8,658 nt of DNA from DATKFM01 sp035544395 (GCA_035544395.1 DATKFM010000096.1:1-8658); one strand, 5' to 3'. Positions 1 to 8,238 are shown, counted from the stretch's first letter. Made by a program: numbers and translations. Notes: a model not told the origin generated them from the sequence alone.

Positions 1-1434
1 CCGGCGCGACGTTTCCAGCTCGGACCAAACATGAGCGAAGCCGCCATCGCCCACGAGGCAATGCACCTGCCGGTCGGGAGCAGCCAACTTGGCGCCGAGC
101 GCCATCGGCAGCCCCCAACCCAGGCCCGCCATGCCTCGCGGCGCGAGGAATCGCATGCCCGGCGCCAGCGACGTGAGATAATTCGTGGTCCAGATCGAGG
201 CATAGCTGGCATCAGCGACCACGATATCCGTGGGTCCGAGCACCGCAGCCAAATCCCCCATTAGTCTCTCAGGCCGGATCGGGCGGGCGCCGGAGCGGAG
301 CAGCGGCTCGGCTTCCGTCCGGTGCCGCTCGCGCCCTTGAGCGATGCTGCGCTGCAGGGCCGGCCTGGCTGCACGTCGCTTCGACGAATCGCGGACCCGC
401 AGCGCCGCGGTCAGAGCCGCGAGCGTCAGCTTCGCATCCCCGAGCAGGCGCAGCGATTCGTAATTTCGGCCGATCTCCGCGGCGTCGATGTCAAGATGGA
501 TGAATTGGGCGGAACGCGGCAACAACCGCCAGGAGTCCGTGCCGTTCTGGTTGGTCCGGTTGCCGACCAGTAGGATGACGTCGGCTCCCTCGACGAGCTC
601 CCGCTGATGGCGCGCCATTCCGCCTGGACCCATGAAATAGCCGATGACGCCCAACGACAGGGCATGGCGTTCGTCGACAGCGCCCTTGCCCATGGTCGTT
701 GTTGCGACGGGCAGGCTGCAGCTTTCCTGAAGCAGCGCCAGTTCGGCGGTCGCATCCGAGAGATGCACGCCGCCACCCGCGATCACCAGGGGTCGCTCCG
801 CAACGGCCAGGAGTTCGGCCGCGGCATCGATTTGCGCCGGATCGGCCAACATCCGGTCCAGCGGATAGTCGCCCAGCCTGGCATTGCGCCCGCTGGAGGC
901 CGCTGTCGGTGCGCCAATCAGATCATACGGACAGAGCAACACCGCGGGCCCCGGACGGCCCCCGGCGGCAGCCGCGAAGGCCATGTCGACGTAATCCTCG
1001 ATCCGGTCGGGACTGTGTATCCGGCGCAGCCACTTGCAGCAGCCGCCGAACAGCCGGAGGTGGTCAAGTTCCTGAAAGGCATTGCGGTCGAAATTCTCCA
1101 AGGCGACGTCCTGGACGAGGGCGACAACCGGCACCGATGCAGTCAATGCCTCGGCGAGGGCGGGAACCAGGAGCGTGGCCGCCGGCCCATTCTGCGCGGT
1201 GACGACTCCGACCTTGTGAGATATGCGCGCATAGGCGTCTGCCATGATGGCGCCTGCATTCTCGGTCCGGTAGCCGATCTGGCGGATTCCAAACTCCGGC
1301 GCCGCCAAATGGATCAGCGAGGGAATCGATTGGCCAAAGACGATGTCCACGCCATGGCGTCTGAGCGCACCGGCAAATGCCTGAGCGGCGGATTGATTGC
1401 TGCGGGTTGGCGGCCTTTCGGTGAAATTCGGCAA
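1..1434 (-). CDS. TPP-dependent acetolactate synthase-like enzyme, partial (C-terminus beyond the left edge)
   Basis: This frame is open without a stop from 1536 down to base 1 and gives 478 codons from the TTG at 1434. The visible order matches the three-domain TPP superfamily (acetolactate synthase, benzoylformate decarboxylase, IolD and relatives). The N-terminal cofactor domain has GVDIVFGQSIP and then RTENAGAIMADAYAR, whose Glu58 is the expected glutamate that activates the thiamine. A middle domain contains RPLVIAGGG (about 214-222). The C-terminal domain contains GLGWGLPMALGAK and the start of the diphosphate/Mg motif, VGDGG (Asp463). The Asn pair that completes this motif, and roughly the last 70-90 residues, lie outside the window. 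No in-frame ATG exists near the N-terminus. TTG 1434 is chosen because it sits 12 bases after AGGAAAGGA and gives a family-like leader; GTG 1491 is the alternative. Classical acetolactate synthases have Gln after the catalytic Glu, here Asn, and no regulatory subunit is in view. A catabolic role on a keto acid fits the neighbours better than branched-chain amino acid synthesis. The exact reaction is unknown. Confidence 0.87.
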   Translation of the reverse strand, partial: MPNFTERPPTRSNQSAAQAFAGALRRHGVDIVFGQSIPSLIHLAAPEFGIRQIGYRTENAGAIMADAYARISHKVGVVTAQNGPAATLLVPALAEALTASVPVVALVQDVALENFDRNAFQELDHLRLFGGCCKWLRRIHSPDRIEDYVDMAFAAAAGGRPGPAVLLCPYDLIGAPTAASSGRNARLGDYPLDRMLADPAQIDAAAELLAVAERPLVIAGGGVHLSDATAELALLQESCSLPVATTTMGKGAVDERHALSLGVIGYFMGPGGMARHQRELVEGADVILLVGNRTNQNGTDSWRLLPRSAQFIHLDIDAAEIGRNYESLRLLGDAKLTLAALTAALRVRDSSKRRAARPALQRSIAQGRERHRTEAEPLLRSGARPIRPERLMGDLAAVLGPTDIVVADASYASIWTTNYLTSLAPGMRFLAPRGMAGLGWGLPMALGAKLAAPDRQVHCLVGDGGFAHVWSELETSRR

Positions 1435-1613
1435 GGGAGACTTTAGTCCTTTCCTGGCGCGCGGGCAGCATCGGATCGACCAAAATAGCACCTGAGCGGA
1501 TTTCTGGAATGGATTTTTACGATCATGTGTGAGGTGCTACTGTCCCATGTCGTCATGTCCGATGGATGACTCGGCGAAGCCTGTGGCAACGACGCGAGAT
1601 GGAGACGGGGCCT
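1435..1613. promoter_or_regulatory. Divergent intergenic control region between the TPP enzyme and SDR genes
   Basis: These 179 bases separate two genes that diverge, so promoters for both must lie here or within the gene starts. They are more AT-rich in the middle (about 1480-1525) than the flanking genes. A weak minus-strand promoter candidate is TTCCAG (1509-1504) and TATTTT (1487-1482) with a 16-base spacer. TACGAT at 1518-1523 is a possible plus-strand -10, but I see no convincing -35 for it. The hexamer CATGTC occurs twice as a direct repeat (1546-1551 and 1554-1559). GTCAT (1552-1556) and ATGAC (1566-1570) form a short dyad, which may be a regulator site or chance. No regulator gene is visible. 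The region's role is secure from gene layout; the individual boxes are not. Confidence 0.45.
1601..1605 (+). promoter_or_regulatory. Ribosome binding site that decides the SDR start
   Basis: GGAGA lies 8 bases before the ATG at 1614. The upstream in-frame ATG at 1566 has no comparable site and would add a 16-residue Arg-rich leader unlike the family. The in-frame ATG at 1632 would also keep the Rossmann motif but has no purine-rich site at suitable distance. Confidence 0.6.
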
Positions 1614-2378
1614 ATGTCGACACCCACATCAATGTCCGGCCGACGCGCCCTGATAACCGGAGGCGGCGCTGGAATTGGCGCCGCCACGGCACGTCTGCTT
1701 GCGCAGAGAGGCTGGCGCGTCGCTCTTCTCGATCGGGACGGTGCAGCGGCGCGGCGCACGGCGGAGGCCATCGGGGAAGTTAATGCTTGCTGGTTTCAAG
1801 GCGACGTTACCGATCCCGCGGCGATCACGGCGGCCCTGGATAAGATAACCGCAACATGGGACGGCATTGATGATCTCGTGAACAATGCGGGCGTTTGGGA
1901 CCATGCGCCCCTGTTGGATCTAACGCTCGATCAATGGCGGCGCGTAATGGATGTCAACCTTCTGGCGCCCATTGAAATTTCCAATGCAGCCGTTCGTCGC
2001 ATGGGTCCTGGAAGCGCCATCGTGAATGTCTCGTCCGTCCTGGGGCAGGTTTCGGCGCCGACTCGGGGACCTTACTGCGTGTCGAAGAGCGCGCTGATCA
2101 GCCTGACGAAAATGCAGGCGATCGAGTGGGCCGAACGGGGCATTCGCGTCAATGCGATCGCGCCGGGCTACATCATCAATGAGCCGACGCGAACGCTCGC
2201 CGCCAGCGGCAGTTTCGATCTGTCCGCGATCAACCGGCGAACCCCGATGGGCCGGCTCGGAACCGAAGAAGAGGTTGCGGAGGGAATTGCTTTTCTGCTG
2301 TCGCCCGATAGCGCAAGTTATGTCACGGGCCACACGCTGGAAGTGAACGGCGGTTGGACCGCCTATGGCTTTCTCTAG
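1614..2378 (+). CDS. Classical short-chain dehydrogenase/reductase, probably NAD-dependent
   Basis: The product is 254 residues, the normal length of a classical SDR. Every family hallmark is present: the nucleotide-binding TGGGAGIG at 15-22, an acidic residue at the end of the second strand (Asp40 in LLDRD, which usually favours NAD over NADP), Asp64-Val65 near the adenine ring, NNAG at 90-93, Asn115, and the catalytic Ser141, Tyr154 and Lys158 in the correct 13-residue and YxxxK spacing. NAIAPGYI and a C-terminal VTGHTLEVNGGW follow as usual. It should catalyse reversible oxidation of a hydroxyl group in the cytoplasm. Given the sugar transporter and mutarotase nearby, a sugar or sugar-acid dehydrogenase is the likeliest role, but SDR specificity cannot be read from these motifs. 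It is the first gene of the plus-strand unit, and the VOC gene starts 10 bases after its stop. Confidence 0.9.
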   Translation: MSTPTSMSGRRALITGGGAGIGAATARLLAQRGWRVALLDRDGAAARRTAEAIGEVNACWFQGDVTDPAAITAALDKITATWDGIDDLVNNAGVWDHAPLLDLTLDQWRRVMDVNLLAPIEISNAAVRRMGPGSAIVNVSSVLGQVSAPTRGPYCVSKSALISLTKMQAIEWAERGIRVNAIAPGYIINEPTRTLAASGSFDLSAINRRTPMGRLGTEEEVAEGIAFLLSPDSASYVTGHTLEVNGGWTAYGFL

Positions 2379-2382
2379 GGAG
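2378..2382 (+). promoter_or_regulatory. Ribosome binding site that decides the VOC gene start
   Basis: GGGAG begins at the last base of the SDR stop codon and ends 6 bases before the ATG at 2389. The alternative ATG at 2365 would overlap the SDR gene by 14 bases, lacks such a site, and would add eight residues before the first beta strand of the VOC fold. Confidence 0.55.
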
Positions 2383-2388
2383 CGCCGG

Positions 2389-2829
2389 ATGATCACGGGA
2401 TTCAACCACACCAGCTTCACTGTCGCGGACATGGACAAGTCGGTACGGTTTTGGACTGAGATGCTGGGCTTCAAGGCGGCATCCGTCTCGCCGCGACAGG
2501 GAGACTGGCAGGAGGCGGTCACCGGCGTCGCCGATGCTTCCCTCATGGTGGCACATCTCTACGGTCATGGTCATCATGTCGAATTCATCCAGTATTTGCG
2601 CGGCGCCATCGATGGTACGCCGCCGCAACCGGCTTTGAACGGTGCCGCGCATGTTTGCCTGGAGGTAGACGACATCGCACGGACATGGAACGAGCTGCTG
2701 GCTGCCGGCGCAACAAGCCAAGGCAGGATTGCCAGCGTAAAGTCGGGACCGGTTGAGGATTGCCGGGCGGGATATATTCGAGACCCCAATGGCATTATCA
2801 TCGAGTTGCTGGAACTGAAGAAAAAATGA
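2389..2829 (+). CDS. VOC/glyoxalase-fold metalloprotein
   Basis: The product is 146 residues, the size of a single-chain VOC protein with two beta-alpha-beta-beta-beta modules. The four expected metal ligands are all visible: His7 (FNHTSFTV), Glu65 (HVEFIQYL), His88 (AAHVCLEVDD) and Glu139 (DPNGIIIELLE). This His/Glu/His/Glu set is typical of catalytically active members such as glyoxalase I, epimerases and some dioxygenases, so a metal-dependent enzyme is likelier than a binding or resistance protein. The phrase DPNGIIIELLE is the common C-terminal signature of the superfamily. It lies 10 bases after the SDR gene and should be co-transcribed with it, which suggests action on the SDR product, for example isomerisation, epimerisation or ring opening. 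The specific reaction cannot be inferred. The C-terminus ends in three lysines. Confidence 0.85.
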   Translation: MITGFNHTSFTVADMDKSVRFWTEMLGFKAASVSPRQGDWQEAVTGVADASLMVAHLYGHGHHVEFIQYLRGAIDGTPPQPALNGAAHVCLEVDDIARTWNELLAAGATSQGRIASVKSGPVEDCRAGYIRDPNGIIIELLELKKK

Positions 2830-2903
2830 GATTGGCAGCGGATAGTGCTGCTGTCTAAATCCCGGTTCGTTGGACGTGCTGGAGACGAGTAGAGACCAGG
2901 CGC

Positions 2904-4007
<1,104 letters not shown>

Positions 4008-4018
4008 TCCGTACTGCT

Positions 4019-5011
4019 CTACGCGTCCGACAGCGCGCGGCCATCCGCATTCACGCCGGTTATGGCGCCGACTGGCTGGGAAACATGCAGACGCACGACG
4101 GCATCCACCGCGACACCGGGCTGCAGGACAAGCAGGCGCTCACCGCGCTGATCGGCCTCCGCCAGGCCGGCGCCCAGCCCCGTCGTGTTGGGTTCCAGCC
4201 CGATGAGCCTTGCCTTCCCGCACCATGGCACATCCGTCGTGCCGCCAAGCTCATACCAAAGCCAGACGCTGGGAAAGGCGCGTTCATCCCAGGACAAAGT
4301 CGCCGCTATGGCATTATCCAGGCGGCGGATGGATATCCAGGGGGACTCGAAGTTGCCTAGATACGCCAAGGCGGCAACGGTGCCGCGCGGCTCGCGACGG
4401 AGATCGACCATGCCCGCCTTTCCCTGCACCATCGGCCAATTGCCGCTGGCCCCGGGATGCAGCGGATTTGCGGGCGGGTCATAACTGCGATCAACCATGA
4501 CCGTCCGCGCACCGGCCTGGATCTCGAAATCACCGTCCAGCAGATCCGAACCGAAAGTGGGATGATGCCCCCACATCACCGTCACCGGCTGAGACCCTTC
4601 CGCTATCGCCGTTTCCCGGATGACAACGACGTCGCGATCCAGCGCGATTTCGCGCTGCATGCGAACCGGAACCGTCAGAAACCGGCGGGTAAGGCGGAGC
4701 GTTGAGGCGCCTGCTTCCGCTTGCCAGGGAGCGATCGACGCCTCGCCATGGAATCCGTGGAACTTGCCGGCAAAGTCGCAGGCATCGCCGCCATTGGGGA
4801 ACAGCAATGGCCAACCGCCGGTATAGCGCGTCAACCAGGTGCGCTCGTCGGGCGCAGCCGGCGGGTCGATCGCCGCATCGACCGGCTCCCATGGCACCCG
4901 TCCCAGAACCGAGAGGCCGGAGCGCTTGTGCTCGATTTCCGTTATAGTGCCGCCGACCTCCGGATTTACACGCACGCGCAACGCAGCGCTTTCCAGCGTG
5001 ACGGCGCTCAT
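4019..5011 (-). CDS. Aldose 1-epimerase (mutarotase)-like protein
   Basis: The product is 330 residues, typical for galactose mutarotase-fold proteins. Supporting motifs are GGWPLLFPNGGDACDF (65-80), FHGFHGEAS (84-92, His85 and His88), WGHHPTFG (147-154, His149/150) and IGLEPNTTG (270-278, Glu273). By analogy with aldose 1-epimerases, the histidines would bind or protonate the sugar ring oxygen and Glu273 would be the base. Exact assignment of catalytic residues is my inference. It would interconvert alpha and beta anomers of an incoming sugar in the cytoplasm; no signal peptide is seen. The ATG overlaps the stop of the upstream permease as ATGA (5011-5008), so translation is probably coupled. 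It is the last gene of the minus-strand unit and ends 11 bases from the convergent ATPase gene. The frame stays open far upstream through the permease gene, so an automatic caller could over-extend it to 6346; the ATG at 5011 is the correct start. Confidence 0.85.
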   Translation of the reverse strand: MSAVTLESAALRVRVNPEVGGTITEIEHKRSGLSVLGRVPWEPVDAAIDPPAAPDERTWLTRYTGGWPLLFPNGGDACDFAGKFHGFHGEASIAPWQAEAGASTLRLTRRFLTVPVRMQREIALDRDVVVIRETAIAEGSQPVTVMWGHHPTFGSDLLDGDFEIQAGARTVMVDRSYDPPANPLHPGASGNWPMVQGKAGMVDLRREPRGTVAALAYLGNFESPWISIRRLDNAIAATLSWDERAFPSVWLWYELGGTTDVPWCGKARLIGLEPNTTGLGAGLAEADQRGERLLVLQPGVAVDAVVRLHVSQPVGAITGVNADGRALSDA

Positions 5012-5856
5012 TTGATGGAGCCAGCCATCAGGCCTTTGATGTAGTGCTTCTGGAACGTGATATAGAGAACGACCATCGGTGCGCTGGCGAACGCCATGCC
5101 GGCCATGGTCAAGGGAATCTGATCGCCGTACCGGCCCTGGAATACGCTGATGCCCGCCATCAGCGTGCGCTTGGAATCGTCTTGCAGGAAAATGATGGCG
5201 ATGAGCAGATCGTTCCAGACATAGAGCGCATTGACCACGACCAGGGTCAGGAGCGCCGGCAATGACAAGGGAATGACGATCTTTCGCAGAATCAGAAAAT
5301 CGCCGGCGCCGTCGATGCGGGCGGACTCGAAAAGCTCCCTTGGCAAGGTACGGAAGAAGCTGGTCAGCAGGTAGACCGAGAAGGGCGTGATGAGGCCGGC
5401 ATAGATAAGGATCGCACCTTCGTAGGTGCTGATCAGCTGCAGCTGGGTGTATAGCACGAACAGCGGCACGATCATCACGACCGGCGGAATGGCCATGAGC
5501 GAGGTGCCGACCGAAAACAACAAGCCGCGGCCGGCAAATTGCATCCGTGCGATAGCATAGGCACCCAGGCAAGAGACAATGGTACTGAGCGCGACAGCGC
5601 CGCCGGCGAGGAGGATGCTGTTGCCCATCCAGGCGATAAAATCGCTTTCGAACAGCACGCTGTGAAAATGATCGAGGACAATGGCCCGCGGCCAGCCAAC
5701 CTTGTTGAAGGTATATTCCTCCTGACTCTTCAGTGAGGTCAGGATCATGAACGCCGTGGGCGCCAAGGCGACCATCGTCGCCAGAACCAGGATGCTGTGC
5801 TTCAGCACCTGATCCGGCTTCGCGCGAAGGGGTAGTGCGGTGCTTGTGTCTGCCAT
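5008..5856 (-). CDS. Sugar ABC importer permease, MalG-type
   Basis: The 282-residue product is a CUT1-family inner-membrane subunit of normal length. A short cytoplasmic N-terminus leads into a first membrane segment (about 20-40), a periplasmic loop containing NKVGWPRA, then five further hydrophobic segments starting near 78, 110, 145, 195 and 250, for six in total. The EAA loop that docks on the ATPase is clear at 177-200: ESARIDGAG and then VIPLSLP. The C-terminus FQKHYIKGLMAGSIK is the classic MalG-type ending (QKYFVxGLxAGAVKG in relatives). The start ATG is 6 bases after the stop of the MalF-type gene, with only a weak site (ACGGG) and a more distant AGGAAGAG ahead, so coupled translation is plausible. 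Its stop overlaps the mutarotase start. Confidence 0.93.
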   Translation of the reverse strand: MADTSTALPLRAKPDQVLKHSILVLATMVALAPTAFMILTSLKSQEEYTFNKVGWPRAIVLDHFHSVLFESDFIAWMGNSILLAGGAVALSTIVSCLGAYAIARMQFAGRGLLFSVGTSLMAIPPVVMIVPLFVLYTQLQLISTYEGAILIYAGLITPFSVYLLTSFFRTLPRELFESARIDGAGDFLILRKIVIPLSLPALLTLVVVNALYVWNDLLIAIIFLQDDSKRTLMAGISVFQGRYGDQIPLTMAGMAFASAPMVVLYITFQKHYIKGLMAGSIK

Positions 5857-5862
5857 GGCCCG

Positions 5863-6756
5863 TCAGCCCATCTCTTCCTCGTTGGCGCGCCGGCGCACCG
5901 CGAAGAGCGGCACGATCAGCAGCAGCGACACCAGGAACAGCATTACCGATACCGCCGAAGCGATGCCGGGCAGGCTGGTGCGGATCAGCGCGTTGAAGAT
6001 GTAGAGCTCGACGACCATGGTCGAGGTGCCCGGTCCGCCGCGCCCGCCGCCGATCATGAAGACATAGGCGAAGACAGCGGAGAGAATGGTGATGACACTG
6101 ACCACAACGTAGAACTCGATGACCACCCGCATCTGCGGCACGATGATATGCCAGAGGCGCTGCCACCAATTGGCGCCTTCCAGCTTTGCCGATTCGATCA
6201 GCGATTCGTCGAGGCTCAGCAGCCGCGCCAGGAACAGGATAATGCCCAGCGCGGACTCCCGCCAAATGATGAGCAGCATCACCGTCCACAGCGCCACGTC
6301 CGAAGAACCGATCCAGTCGAGCGCCAGAAAATCGAGGCCAATCCAACGCAGCACCTCGTTGATCGGGCCGTTGAACTGGAACATCTTCTTCATCACCACC
6401 GCGATGATGGGGATTGCCAGGATGTAAGGAAGGAACAGGACAACGCGATAGAATTTCCAGCCCTTCAGGCGCTCGTAAAGCACGACCGCGATCAGCAGCG
6501 ACCAGACCACCATGAAGGGCACCGCCAGCAGCAGCAGCAGATTATGGCTGACGGATTCCCAGAACAGCGGCTGGGAGAGGACGAGATCGTAATTGCGCCA
6601 ACCGATCCACGGCCCATCGATCCCACGCACCATCTTGAAGCTGAATTCGAAGATGCGGACCAGCGGGTAGCCGAACACGAAAAGCAGCAGGGCGACCAGC
6701 GGCGCCACATAGAGGTAGGGTGCAAACCTAGACGTCTGGTTCACTGCCCGGCTCAC
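5863..6756 (-). CDS. Sugar ABC importer permease, MalF-type
   Basis: The 297-residue product is the usual first permease of CUT1 importers. The N-terminus RFAPYLYVAPLVALLLFVFGYPL is the standard first membrane segment, followed by five more near 72-94, 105-122, 155-176, 212-235 and 265-288. The EAA loop at 188-207 reads ESAKLEGAN and then IIVPQ. The canonical Asp of the DGA core is Glu193 here, a conservative change. The predicted start is a GTG at 6756; a second in-frame GTG at 6744 is possible, and neither has a well-spaced ribosome binding site (GGAAG sits too close to the first). The C-terminus RRRANEEEMG is charged and cytoplasmic. It forms the transmembrane pore with the MalG-type partner. 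A 90-base gap with a strong hairpin separates it from the binding-protein gene. Confidence 0.92.
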   Translation of the reverse strand: MSRAVNQTSRFAPYLYVAPLVALLLFVFGYPLVRIFEFSFKMVRGIDGPWIGWRNYDLVLSQPLFWESVSHNLLLLLAVPFMVVWSLLIAVVLYERLKGWKFYRVVLFLPYILAIPIIAVVMKKMFQFNGPINEVLRWIGLDFLALDWIGSSDVALWTVMLLIIWRESALGIILFLARLLSLDESLIESAKLEGANWWQRLWHIIVPQMRVVIEFYVVVSVITILSAVFAYVFMIGGGRGGPGTSTMVVELYIFNALIRTSLPGIASAVSVMLFLVSLLLIVPLFAVRRRANEEEMG

Positions 6757-6802
6757 ACTTCCAACCGATTGTCATAGGCAATGCTCGAATCAGAATGGTG
6801 CA

Positions 6803-6832
6803 GGGTCCAAGCGCGTCGCCACGCCTGGACCC
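6803..6832 (-). other. Intercistronic hairpin between binding-protein and permease genes
   Basis: GGGTCCA (6803-6809) is the exact reverse complement of TGGACCC (6826-6832). After one A/C mismatch the stem continues with GCG (6811-6813) and CGC (6822-6824), leaving an 8-base loop. No T-run follows it in the direction of transcription (toward lower coordinates), so it is not a standard intrinsic terminator. Strong stems after the binding-protein gene are known in other importers (malE-malF, for example), where they protect the upstream mRNA from 3' exonucleases and give more binding protein than permease. That role here is an inference from position and structure. Confidence 0.6.
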
Positions 6833-6846
6833 GCAATCCCGCTCGC

Positions 6847-8190
6847 TCAGCCGCCGAGGTCGGTGGCCCACTTCTTGTAGTTCTCGACGATGTCCGGGTT
6901 GAAGTCGCGCCATTCCTTGGCGACGTTGTAGGCGAGTTCGCCGGCCTGTTCGCCGGTGATCTTGCCTTCGACCACCTGCTGCGCGGTCGGCAGCAATGCC
7001 TGTTCATAGAATTGGCCGGGCACCAGATTCGAGAGGTACGGGATGTTCTCCGACAGACCCCAGCGCTGCCACATGTCACGCACCGTCGGATCCTCAATGA
7101 CCGATGTGTCAAAGGAAGTATTTGCCGGGATCCAACCGGTCTTCTCATGCAGCGCCTTCAATTGCTCCGGCGACTGCAGATACTCGAGGAACGCGGCGGC
7201 AGCCTTGGGATCCTTGATATTGGCGGGGATGCCAAGGCCCTGGGAATCGAAGATCGGCTTACCCGCCAGCTTGCCCTTGCCATATACCGGCATGACCATG
7301 GTGCCGATCCGGCCGCTGGTGGCCTTGCTGTCCGCCGGCAGGCGCGCGCCGACAGAGAGGCCGGCGCCGACCTTGCCGGCCACGATCAAGTCGATGCCGG
7401 GGTACAGTTCGGTCGAGGACATCTCGGGATTCAGGAAGCCCGCCTTCTTCAACTCCTCGAGCCTCACCCAATGTTCGTGGTACTTCGGCTCGCGGAAGTC
7501 GCGTTCCCCGGTAAACAGGCCAATCACTTCGCCGGCGCTGTCGACATTCTGCCCGAGAGCATGGCCGAAATACCATTCGCCCCAATAGCCGTCCTGGATG
7601 CCGCCGCCGAGCGGCGCGATACCGGCAGATTTCAGCTTGTCGCAAGCGGCGAGCAGCTCGTCCCAGGTTTGCGGCGCCTTGTCGGCATCAAGACCGGCCT
7701 TGTCGTAGAGATCCTTGTTGTAGATCCAGATCATCGGCAGCGGATACCAGCCAAGCCGGTAGGTCTTGCCGCCAAACCTGCTGAGCAGAGTCGGGCTCGA
7801 TGCCTTGATCACCTCGTCGCTGACCAGGCCTTCCAGCGGCTGCAGATATCCCAGCCACACGCTTTCCATGTGATAGATGCCATTCCACAGGAATTGGATA
7901 TCCGGCGCAGCCCCGGCCGCAGCCGCCGTCTGGAACTGCGAGATCACCACGGCGGTGTCCTGCAGCATCGGCTTCACTGTCGCCGCCGTATAGTTCTTCA
8001 CCGCTTCATCGACGACGTCCTGAAGGCCGGGCAGTTCTTGCTGACCCCACCACCACATGTTGAGCGTCGGCGTTTCGGCGCGCGCCGTCATAGCCGGCAG
8101 CAGGCCGCCCAACGTCGCGGCCGCACCAAATCCGACGCTCGTCTTCAGCAGTTGACGGCGCGAAAGGCCGCCAAATCCGTTCTTGTTCAT
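6847..8190 (-). CDS. Sugar ABC importer substrate-binding protein with Tat signal peptide
   Basis: The 447-residue product is an extracellular solute-binding protein of the carbohydrate family (SBP_bac_1 type). The N-terminus has a twin-arginine signal, SRRQLLK at 10-16, then a hydrophobic stretch (17-33) and a likely cleavage site after ARA (residue 38), so it should be exported folded to the periplasm. Family features include NMWWWGQQELPG after the signal, APDIQFLWNG, PMIWIYNKDLYDKAGLD, QTWDELLAACDKLKSAGI, and GKVGAGLSVGA. It captures the sugar and delivers it to the two permeases. I choose ATG 8190 because GGGAAG lies just ahead; TTG 8202 and GTG 8193 are in-frame alternatives that merely lengthen the signal n-region. 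The aromatic-rich segment WWWG near the mature N-terminus may contribute to sugar stacking, but the ligand cannot be named. The upstream SDR stop is 48 bases away, so both are probably in one transcript. Confidence 0.93.
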   Translation of the reverse strand: MNKNGFGGLSRRQLLKTSVGFGAAATLGGLLPAMTARAETPTLNMWWWGQQELPGLQDVVDEAVKNYTAATVKPMLQDTAVVISQFQTAAAAGAAPDIQFLWNGIYHMESVWLGYLQPLEGLVSDEVIKASSPTLLSRFGGKTYRLGWYPLPMIWIYNKDLYDKAGLDADKAPQTWDELLAACDKLKSAGIAPLGGGIQDGYWGEWYFGHALGQNVDSAGEVIGLFTGERDFREPKYHEHWVRLEELKKAGFLNPEMSSTELYPGIDLIVAGKVGAGLSVGARLPADSKATSGRIGTMVMPVYGKGKLAGKPIFDSQGLGIPANIKDPKAAAAFLEYLQSPEQLKALHEKTGWIPANTSFDTSVIEDPTVRDMWQRWGLSENIPYLSNLVPGQFYEQALLPTAQQVVEGKITGEQAGELAYNVAKEWRDFNPDIVENYKKWATDLGG

Positions 8191-8238
8191 CACGCTTCCC
8201 AAGCCTCCCTGCTAGAGTTGTACCTTGAGGCGGCTGCC

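Noticed and set aside
607..1446. Plus-strand open frame of 279 residues
   Set aside because: It lies fully antisense to the TPP enzyme frame, which carries clear family motifs. The translated product has no recognisable domain and a shadow-like composition.
1566..1613. Longer SDR start at ATG 1566
   Set aside because: It adds 16 Arg-rich residues before the Rossmann fold and has no ribosome binding site, while ATG 1614 has GGAGA at good spacing.
2835..2851. Short inverted repeat GCAGC / GCTGC in the gap before the ATPase gene
   Set aside because: The stem is only 5 bp with a 7-base loop and no T-tract; it is too weak to call as a terminator or regulatory element.
5012..6346. Upstream extension of the mutarotase frame, about 445 open codons through both permease genes, giving an apparent 775-residue ORF
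   Set aside because: The extension is rich in Arg, His and Ala with no membrane or domain pattern, and it lies in the alternate frame of two clear permease genes on the same strand. Long stop-free alternate frames are expected at this GC content.
6148..6777. Plus-strand open frame of 209 residues rich in Gln, His and Asp
   Set aside because: It is the antisense shadow of the MalF-type permease: reversed codons for hydrophobic residues give the polar composition.
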